Below, piece after piece: positions 56,657 through 64,000 of a stretch of 64,000 bases of DNA. The translations under genes were made by a program, and so were the position numbers. The notes beneath the pieces were generated by a model. It had not been told where the DNA came from. It did not search any database and saw only the letters and a program-made list of their open reading frames with translations. This stretch comes from Gerris lacustris (lineage: Eukaryota; Arthropoda; Insecta; Hemiptera; Gerridae). Location of the stretch: positions 113,340,514-113,404,513 of the forward strand of contig OX578277.1 in NCBI GenBank assembly GCA_951217055.1, in the 5' to 3' direction. How positions within the stretch are numbered: position 1 is the first letter of the stretch; the number at the start of each line of letters is the position of its first letter.

Positions 56657-56828
56657 TTGCTTCCGAGCTTACCGAAGGTAACGGAAGCATTGTGTTCACT
56701 TTCGAGAACAAAAAAGTTTTATGCCTCCGATTTCAAAAATTCCAAGACAGAAATCCGTTTCAGGCATCAGGGAACATTTTTGGTTCCGTGTCTGTCTGTC
56801 TGTCTGTCTGTCTGTCGGTCTGTGTGTC
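56657..56828 (+). repeat. R1 fragment joined to R2
   Basis: Starts TTGCTTCCGAGCTTACCGAA and runs to (CTGT)n at 56792-56814, where the text switches to R2. The ORF at 56578-56976 crosses this junction and is not a gene. Confidence 0.7.
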
Positions 56829-57130
56829 CACGAATCGTGAAACGTGCGACGATAACTTGAGTAAATGTTGCCCGATTTTGATGAAATTTGGTAGACATGT
56901 TTATTTTACCAATGCTCAGGTCGAGTTCGTTGGACAACGATATCCATTCAAGCGTTCACGCGCAGCGCTCGCGTAAACGTGAACTTCAAATTTAAAATTG
57001 GAATTTTCGGTCGGGAAAAAAATCAAACCTTATCTATTCAATGAGACGAACATTTTTTTCAAATACAACTTTTTAGTAAAACCTACAGCGACACCCCTAT
57101 AAAGTGTTAAAGATCGCTAAAAAATGTTAA
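56829..57130 (+). repeat. R2 fragment
   Basis: GACGATAACTTGAGTAAATG, CATTCAAGCGTTCACGCGCA, GCTCGCGTAAACGTGAACTTC and TAGTAAAACCTACAGCGACA match R2 at 25838-26080. Confidence 0.7.
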
Positions 57131-57164
57131 TTGTTCTTACACAATAAACAATAAAGTAATAAAA

Positions 57165-57240
57165 CTTTAATGTTAATATAACAATAAAGTACATGATAGG
57201 ATGCGAGGAAGCTATGTGCCACACTAATTGGCAGTGTATT
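57165..57240 (+). repeat. R1 3' end
   Basis: AGGATGCGAGGAAGCTATG followed by the TGCCACACTAATTGGCA stem-loop, as at 17810-17853. With 56657-56828 it forms one R1 copy whose middle is replaced by R2. Confidence 0.7.
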
Positions 57241-58056
57241 TTTCTCTACTTCTACTTCTTCTACCGATTTTGACTAAAACAATTTAGGTAGCTTATACTT
57301 ATTTTACGCTGCAGACCCTCAAAAACCCTAGTTTGTCACCTACAGTATATATTATACACTGGTAGCTTTTGTGAAATTTTGAATTCTTGACTTTGCGGGG
57401 CGGAACGCTGATGCGTTCCTAAATATATTATATATATGTATAAGGTAATTTTAAATTTAATCTACTTGAACTTTTTTAATTTACTTGACTTTTTTTTCCA
57501 CGGCAGTTTAATTTACGTATTCATATAAATTATTATCATGGAAAACCCTTTTTTCCATGTCAGATAACATGAAAAATATATTTTTATTAGTTAAAAGGAA
57601 AAGTCTCATCACGTATAATATTTAATTATAAATCTTGGTTAATAAATAAATATTTTAGTTGGAGAGACTTTTCCTTCTGCCTTTACAGATAACCAACCTC
57701 CGCTTACGCTCCACATCCTATAATATATTTATATGATGCTGATTTTATTATTTTATATTTATTTATTCAGATATGTGGTCTATCTCTTCTCTGAATATTT
57801 ATACCAATATTTCTTCGACATTGTTTATCTTTTCTTTGTTTATTTGTTTGATTTTAAAATATTCCGAATTTTTGCGAGGGAATTTTTAAATATGTCAATT
57901 CGGAGAATATCTCAATATTGGACATGTTCTCTTCATATACTTTGAGTGTTACTTCATCTCAATTTTATTTTTATCAGAGTAGAAATACATAAAATTTATA
58001 ATAACAATTATAATTACCAGTAAACAGTATTATAAATGTTTTGTCTAGATCGATTA
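57241..58056. other. Unassigned AT-rich DNA
   Basis: GGAAAAGTCTC (57598) and GAGACTTTTCC (57663-57673) are inverted over a short span. No gene supported. Confidence 0.4.
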
Positions 58057-58161
58057 TTGCTTCCGAGCTTACCGAAGGTATCGGAGCTTTGTTTTCGTTC
58101 TTCCTGTCGGTCTGTCGCTCAATTTTCTAACATATCCTAAAAACTACACGTCCGATTTTAA

Positions 58162-59130
58162 CCCTAGAGTGGTACTGCCACTTATTAGTATGTAATCGGT
58201 ACTGCTTCGTAATTTTTACTAAGCTGTTCTTCATCAATTGTTTTCTTTAGATAATTTCGTTTGATATAAATTAATTTTCAGCATTGGTGTTAAAAAATAA
58301 ATAAAGGCCTTTAATACGACTATGACCACAATATTATTCAAATTTATGGCTGGTGCCTAAGTATATATATATATAAACAACACTCTTAGCCTATACACAT
58401 AACAATAATTCGATGTTCCATTCCTTTATATATTTATCGCCATCTATTTTGAGCATATATGAAAATATTTTAACACTGCTAGAGAGGGGGTTACTAGCAT
58501 TTGTAAAATATTAATAAAATAAAATATATAAAGCATTAAGTTTAATTGGGCCTCTACATCTATGGCGTTTTGCACCATTTTCCAGCATTTTCCATGCGTT
58601 CCAGCAACTATTTCTATGAATGGATCAAAATCAGGGTCATCAATTTCGTTATCAGAAGACACAATATCGTCTGGTAGGTCTGAATCACTATCACGACAAA
58701 AATCTCTTTCTTCATCTTCATCATTATATTCGACGTCAGACATTTCCCTCATAATATTAAACATTTCTTCGACATCACTGACTTTTATGTCACTTATTTT
58801 GTTAACGAAAATAAAAATACAGTTTAAAAAACAAATTAACAATAGTCTTAATTATATCTATAAAGGATACACTAGCACTGATACGGAAAAATTCCTAGTA
58901 ATATTCAACGTGTAACGGTACTTCTACGTAAATCCGACGAAGTGACTTTTGGAAAAACAGATGTAGCTGACAAACGATGATTCACTGACACTTGAAAGTC
59001 TACCGACATACTAAAAACATTCCAGTGAAGGCATAGATAAGGTCTCAACCCCCTCCACATTTCTAGACTTTTGTAATTCACAGAAAAAGACATCCCTTCG
59101 TAAAAATTACGAAGCAGTACCACTCTAGGG
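58162..59130 (-). mobile_element. piggyBac element, 969 bp, internally deleted
   Basis: 17-bp perfect TIRs: CCCTAGAGTGGTACTGC at 58162-58178 and reversed at 59114-59130, starting with the CCCTAGA typical of piggyBac. The left flank is TTAA (58158-58161). The right flank is TGAA, and comparison with intact R1 (TTTTAATGAAATTT) indicates no duplicated TTAA on the right. A 22-bp GGTACTGCTTCGTAATTTTT...AC segment is shared by the subterminal regions (58198 and reversed at the right end). It keeps the acidic transposase N-terminus. Confidence 0.8.
58444..58842 (-). pseudogene. piggyBac transposase N-terminal remnant
   Basis: A 132-codon frame whose middle is strongly acidic: MSDVEYNDEDEERDFC, then DSDSDLPDDIVSSDNEIDDP. 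Such a D/E/S-rich N-terminus is usual for piggyBac transposases. The DDD catalytic region and C-terminal zinc motif are missing because of the internal deletion. The last about 40 residues are not recognisable and may be out-of-frame sequence. It is unlikely to have transposase activity. Confidence 0.6.
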
Positions 59131-59471
59131 TGAAGTTTGTATGGTAGGTCAAAATTAGCCCATTGTTGGTCCTATATAAGTTTTAACCTTCTACTTCCAT
59201 TTAATTATCTTCAACATGCGCACTAACAAACATTTATTTACACCTATATCTTCAAAAGTACTCATCCGATTTTTATAAAATTTGAATGATTTGTCGAAAC
59301 TAGCAGATTAATTTACCGGATGAGCTCTTTTACTTTTGCTTAATTGATACTTTATTTCTCGTCAAGAAATTAATTTTGATATATTAAAAACACGGGGAAA
59401 ACAATGATATAAATCAGACAAAAATGGCTTGTTAAAGCATGAAATCTGTAAAGTACGTGATATAAGATGCG

Positions 59472-59502
<31 letters not shown>

Positions 59503-59511
59503 TGATTCACA

Positions 59512-59645
59512 GGGGTACGGGGTACAAAAGTCAAAGTAGTATTTTGTCTTCAAGATGCATGTCGTTGGAAAGCTCTTTAAGAGTACAGTAGTTGTTGTTT
59601 TGTACAGTTTTATCATATTTTCATATAAGAGGGGTGTAAAATGAA
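59512..59645 (+). repeat. R3 repeat
   Basis: GGGGTACGGGGTACAAAAGTC-like start, then GTTGGAAAGCTCTTTAAGAG and ATCATATTTTCATATAAGAG, matching 2320-2440. Confidence 0.7.
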
Positions 59646-59782
59646 AACCATTTTTGACCATTATATGAACTCCAAACATTCTGGCCAAACTCATCCTTTC
59701 TTTTGATATAATTGACATTTTAAAATTTGTTTGAAATTTTTAAGTGCATCCTAAGGGTAGATATCGTCTGGAGTGACACACA

Positions 59783-60017
<235 letters not shown>

Positions 60018-60504
60018 CATACATATATACATAAAAATAAGTGTTAAATTTTAGGGATCGATTCAGAATAGTCTAAAACGGATTTCCATGGAGAAAATTT
60101 TTAAATATTCGCATTAAAAATATTTTGAAGCCATTGCAATAGCTTAATTTTATTCGAAAATTCGCTAACAAATAAATATTTAAATCATTTTCAATGATTA
60201 ATTGCAAAATTTAATAATGGAAATCTAAGAAACACAAGAATTAATATTTCATTCTCTGTATTTCGGAAAGTAAAACAAATTTTAAGGAAATAATTGCACT
60301 TAATTCTAAGAACATAATTGTACTTAATTGTAAGAACATAATTCCACTTAATACTAAGAAAATAATTGTACTTAATTCTAAGAACATTATTGTAACAATT
60401 ATATTAATTAATAATGACAGTTAATTAAGGTATTCACAAGATAATTTAGAGTGATATAAAGTGCTTGTATGATGTCATGCTTAGTAAGTCGCTTAGTCTA
60501 ACTT

Positions 60505-60538
60505 TATTTATAAGTCAGTTACTGTTTTGATATCACTG
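60505..60538 (+). promoter_or_regulatory. Candidate TATA box and initiator
   Basis: TATTTATAAG at 60505-60514 lies about 28 bp before an initiator-like ATCACTG (A at 60535). A second, consensus TCAGTC initiator is at 60557-60562, 5 bp before the ATG. Inferred from position only. Confidence 0.35.
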
Positions 60539-60566
60539 AGACTACAGTGTAAGCATTCAGTCCAAA

Positions 60567-60647
60567 ATGTTAGATAAACTAGTCACTTTGTTTCTACTAC
60601 TCGAGGCAGTGAGTCAGTCACTCCAGTGTACACCAGACGGACAGCAG
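60567..60647 (+). CDS. Candidate first exon of a secreted protein
   Basis: ATG in good context (TCCAAAATG) opens 27 codons ending at CAG before GTAATG, a clean splice donor in phase 0. The predicted peptide has a charged start (Asp-Lys), a hydrophobic core LVTLFLLLEAV, small residues for signal-peptidase cleavage (AVSQS), then LQCTPDGQQ. This is the shape of a signal-peptide exon of a small secreted, cysteine-containing protein. No family can be named from so little. Downstream DNA to 64000 contains an R1 insertion, inverted repeats and a minisatellite, consistent with a long intron; no second exon was found. Confidence 0.45.
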
Positions 60648-60683
60648 GTAATGTTTCTAATAATATACAAACTCCAATTTAGT

Positions 60684-61561
60684 AATTATGACTAGAGAGG
60701 TTAGTAAAATAGACTGCAAATTGGTGTGGCACATAGTTTCCTCGCATCCTATCCGTGTTCTGTATTGGTTTTATACTATTTTTACAAGCCATTATTGTCT
60801 AATTTGTTTAATTATTTCCCCGTTTTTTAATCTGTCAAAATGGTTTTAATTTTTTACTTGAATTAAAATAACAATTTAGCAAAAATTAAAGAGCGCAGAC
60901 AGTTCAAATTAATCTTGGGATATCTGCGGGTTACTTTTTGATAAACTGTGAAAGTTTCATACAAATCAGATAAGTACTTTTGAAGCTATAGGTGTAAATA
61001 TATGTATGTTTGTGCGCATGTGGAAGAGAAACAAATTAGCGCAGAAGATTGAAACTTATATGGGACCAGCAATGGGCTAATTATGACCTACCATCTAAAT
61101 TTCATTAAAATCGGACGTGTAGTTTTTATGATATGTTGGTTCGCAAAAATCGAACGACAGACCGACAGACAGACACGGAACCACAAATGTTCCCTGATGT
61201 CTAAAACGGATTTCTGTCTTGGAATTTTTGAAATCGTAGACCTAAAATATTTTCGTTTTTTGAAACGATCACACAGCTTCCGTTACCTTTGGTAAGCTAG
61301 GAAGCAAAATAACACAACGATATTGTTACCACAATTTTACATTAATAAACATAATACGTGTTTTGACATTTATATCATCTCTAGTGTAAGAATTAGCATA
61401 ATGCTACTAGTAGTGTTTCACACACTATGATATATAAATACTCTGATGATATAAATGTCAAAACGCGTACGTTTATTATTATAAAATTTAAAATTGTAAA
61501 AAATTGTGGTGACAATATTGTTGTGTTACTTTTATTAACCTCTCTAGTCATAATTATGAAG
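60684..61561. repeat. Inverted-repeat structure with R1 in one arm
   Basis: AATTATGACTAGAGAGGTTA (60684) is reversed at 61536-61558. ACACAACGATATTGTTACCA (61312) is reversed at 61508-61530, and GTTTTGACATTTATATCATC (61359-61378) at 61444-61463. Removing R1 (60708-61311) restores a continuous arm of about 110 bp opposite 61441-61561. The right arm contains CTGATGATATAAATGTCAAA then ACG, related to 23447. Confidence 0.75.
60708..61311 (-). mobile_element. R1 element, full length, 604 bp
   Basis: The best-bounded R1. On its own strand it starts TTGCTTCCTAGCTTACC (5' hairpin) and ends with GGAAACTATGTGCCACACCA then ATTTGCAGTCTA. The 5' GCTTCC is mirrored by GGAAAC near the 3' end, followed by a TGCCA...TGCA stem-loop, a HINE-like layout. 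The opposite arm of the surrounding inverted repeat gives the unoccupied site; the insertion sits in a T-run with TTTT at both junctions. Confidence 0.75.
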
Positions 61562-62489
61562 TGTTACCACAAAATCTTAGTCGAAACAAACAATCATTCC
61601 ATTTATGATCCTTTCAAGAAATGTATAATGTTTAAGAATTAATGTACAATGTGTTTTTATAATCGATATTTATTTATAAGGTCCCCTTTTAAAATAACAA
61701 TATATTATAATTATACATATTATAAAAATATTATCAATTTTTCCATTTAATTTTTTTTTTTTATATTAAGCAATATAAAAAATAAAAATACATTTAAAAC
61801 TGCATATAATCTTAAAAAAGTACTAAAATAAAATGCAGCAAACAATAACCTAAATCATATTATACAAAATCCTATAGACTAACAAATCAAATCTATAAAC
61901 AATTACTAAAAACAATAAATTCTATTTAATATTAAGGGCACAGAACACATTAAAATGTCACAATATTTTTTACGGAACATCAACTAAAATAATTTTATTA
62001 AGATATTTGTCAAACACCTAATTTTATGATTTTATGACTAAAGTCATAAAAAGTATAACAAAATTAGTATTTACGTACTATTTTTGTTTCTAATGAAAGA
62101 CTTATTCAAACATTTTTTTAATGTCTTGAAACCCGAATTCTAACAAATCAGATCGGGACATTTTTTCACTGTAGTCACGGTTATACCGAATCAAAAAACT
62201 TATTGTGAATTTTCTTTTTATTTTTTTACAAGGAAATGTTTTCCTTGCGCGTTGGTTTTTCCTTGATAATTAATAATCACAACTTCCTCTAGTTGCACAA
62301 GCTTTCGTTTGCTTCGCCACATTTTTTGATAAACTATAAATTTATAGTCCAATAATGTGTGTTAAATTTTTAAAAAATGATTAATTTATTTATTGTTAAA
62401 AGTAAAAGTATTTGAAATTATCTAATAGATAAAAATAATTTTTACTTGATACAATAAATATGTGAACTCATATGTAAGCTATTATACAT
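61562..62489. other. Unassigned AT-rich DNA
   Basis: No coding, RNA or repeat structure supported. Confidence 0.35.
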
Positions 62490-63720
62490 TTTATTGGAAA
62501 TATGACCACTAATATGACATTAAAATAATACATATAAACCTATATTGGTGATGTTTCCAATAATATCACATTAAAATTATACATAATTCACCTACATTGG
62601 TGATATTTCCAATAATATCACATTAAAATAATACATATAAACCTACATTGGCGATATTTCCAATAATATCACATTAAAATTATACATATAAACCTACATT
62701 GGCGATATTTCCAATAATATCACATTAAAATTATACATAATTCATCTACATTGGTGATATTTCCAATAATATCACTTTTAAATTATACATATAAACCTAC
62801 ATTGGCGATATTTCCAAATTTATCACATTAATATAATACATATAAACCTACATTGGTGATATTTCCAATAATATCACATTAAAATAATTCATATAAACCT
62901 ATATTGGCGATATTTCCAATAATATTACATTAAAATAATACATATAACCCTACATTGGTGATATTTCCAATAATATTACATTAAAATTATACATATAAAC
63001 CTACATTGGCGATATTTCCAATAATACCACATTAAAATTATACATAATTCACCTACATTGGTGATATTTCCAATAATATCACATTAAAATTATACATAAT
63101 TCACCTACATTGGTGATATTTCCAATAATATCACATTAAAATTATACATAATTCACCTACATTGGTGATATTTCCAATAATATCACATTAAAATTACACA
63201 TAATTCACCTACATTGGTGATATTTCCAATAATATCACATTAAAATTATACATAATTCACCTACATTGGTGATATTTCCAATAATATCACTTTTAAATTA
63301 TACATATAAACCTACATTGGCGATATTTCCAATAATACCACATTAAAATTATACATAATTCACCTACATTGGTGATATTTCCAATAATATTACATTAAAA
63401 TTATACATATAAACCTACATTGGCGATATTTCCAATAATACCACATTAAAATTATACATAATTCACCTACATTGGTGATATTTCCAATAATATCACATTA
63501 AAATTATACATAATTCACCTACATTGGTGATATTTCCAATAATATCACATAAAAATAATAAATATACACCTATATTGGTGATATTTCCAATAATATTACA
63601 TTAAAATTATACATAATTCACCTACATTGGTGATTTTTCCAATATTATCACATTAAAAAAATACATATAAACCTATATTGGTGATATTTCCAATAATATC
63701 ACATTAAAATAATATTTATT
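62490..63720. repeat. ~52-bp minisatellite, ~24 copies
   Basis: Each unit contains CCTACATTGG(T/C)GATATTTCCAATAATATCACATTAAAAT split by an ATACATATAAA or ATACATAATTCA variant. GTGATATT...AATATCAC forms an 8-bp stem in every T-type unit. Two unit types alternate at the left and the AATTCA type dominates at 63040-63290, indicating local homogenisation. Confidence 0.9.
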
Positions 63721-64000
63721 ACACACCTGCATTACCAATGGGCTTTTTAATATTTAAATAGTGAAGAACCAATAATGTAGAATCTAGCGAAACATAAATT
63801 AAAACAAGACACTTTTAGGCCGAACTGTAACTCTAAGTAATTTTCTAAGACTGATTAATTTTTAATTAAATTAAATTTCCAATTTACATTAAGAAAAGTA
63901 AAATTTATTTGAAAACTAAATTATTTAATTTTGAAAGAACAAGGGAGTGAGATTAAATAGTTTAGAAAGAATCAATGAAAAGTACCTAAAATACTAGCGG
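63721..64000. other. Unassigned AT-rich DNA
   Basis: No structure supported before the window ends. Confidence 0.35.

Larger units (their letters stand above)
58057..59480 (+). repeat. R1 copy split by piggyBac element
   Basis: R1 5' part at 58057-58161 (TTGCTTCCGAGCTTACCGAA) and the remainder at 59131-59480 (TGGTAGGTCAAAATTAGCCC to GATGCGAGC). An A-run of about 27 (59476-59502) replaces its last bases. Confidence 0.8.

Noticed and set aside
58562..58915. 117-residue plus-strand ORF in the piggyBac element
   Set aside because: Mirror of the acidic minus-strand frame; Ser-rich by antisense of Asp/Glu codons.

Overview
This is a AT-rich, gene-poor stretch of a metazoan nuclear genome, most likely an arthropod. 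The evidence is a BEL/Pao element with a probable arginine-tRNA primer site, plus Ty3/Gypsy, hAT, piggyBac and non-LTR remnants, a tRNA-Ser-like SINE, very long (TA)n tracts, and no prokaryotic gene organisation. No species-level marker was recognised. The only candidate host-gene piece is a short signal-peptide exon near 60.6 kb. Everything else that can be named is mobile, or derived from mobile elements. I use these labels for dispersed families: R1 (starts GCTTCCGAGCTTACCGAAGG), R2 (starts TTGAAGCGAGCG or GGAACGAAGTTCC), R3 (ends near GGGGTACAAAAGTC), R4 (starts ACTTTCTC...GAAAGTATTG), R6 (8985 and 21605) and R7 (9377 and 32385).

Layout. 0-10 kb holds a GGGGTAAGA-type TIR element, a fold-back element with a 29-bp array inserted in an R1 copy, decayed BEL RNase H and LINE reverse transcriptase, and a Gypsy integrase split by a MITE. 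10-20 kb holds three long-TIR or fold-back elements, (TA)n tracts and a first hammerhead-ribozyme repeat. 20-31 kb holds dispersed repeats, a 75-bp minisatellite, a recombinase-like fragment and a tRNA-Ser-type SINE. 31-36 kb holds two LINE remnants, a piggyBac-like MITE, and an intact-bordered but internally deleted BEL/Pao element (33309-36160) with two 173-174 bp LTRs, a 5-bp target duplication, primer site and polypurine tract.

36.2-45 kb is an 8.76-kb unit flanked by TTAA. It contains three copies of a 2.5-2.7 kb Helitron/Helentron-like block, each with a row of YY1-type ATGGCGGC motifs followed by a CpG-rich ~60-bp array. 45.4-48.8 kb is the most striking part: tandem 302-bp units, each with a hammerhead ribozyme core, arranged as a ~3-kb inverted palindrome and bordered by (TA)n. 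48.8-60 kb holds further Helentron-like, hAT and piggyBac elements and a second copy of the recombinase-like fragment. 60.5-64 kb holds the candidate exon, an R1 insertion with an internal empty-site reference, and a 52-bp minisatellite.

There is no operon-like or pathway logic. The elements interact by nesting, which gives relative ages: R1 is interrupted by the fold-back at 1941, the piggyBac at 58162 and the Helentron-like element at 48778, and the BEL element lies beside the TTAA unit. The main new observations are the tandem hammerhead array, whose palindromic GGGCCC helix I suggests cleavage only between neighbouring units; the BEL element reduced to gag-protease plus a short pol tail; and the shared architecture of the Helentron-like families.
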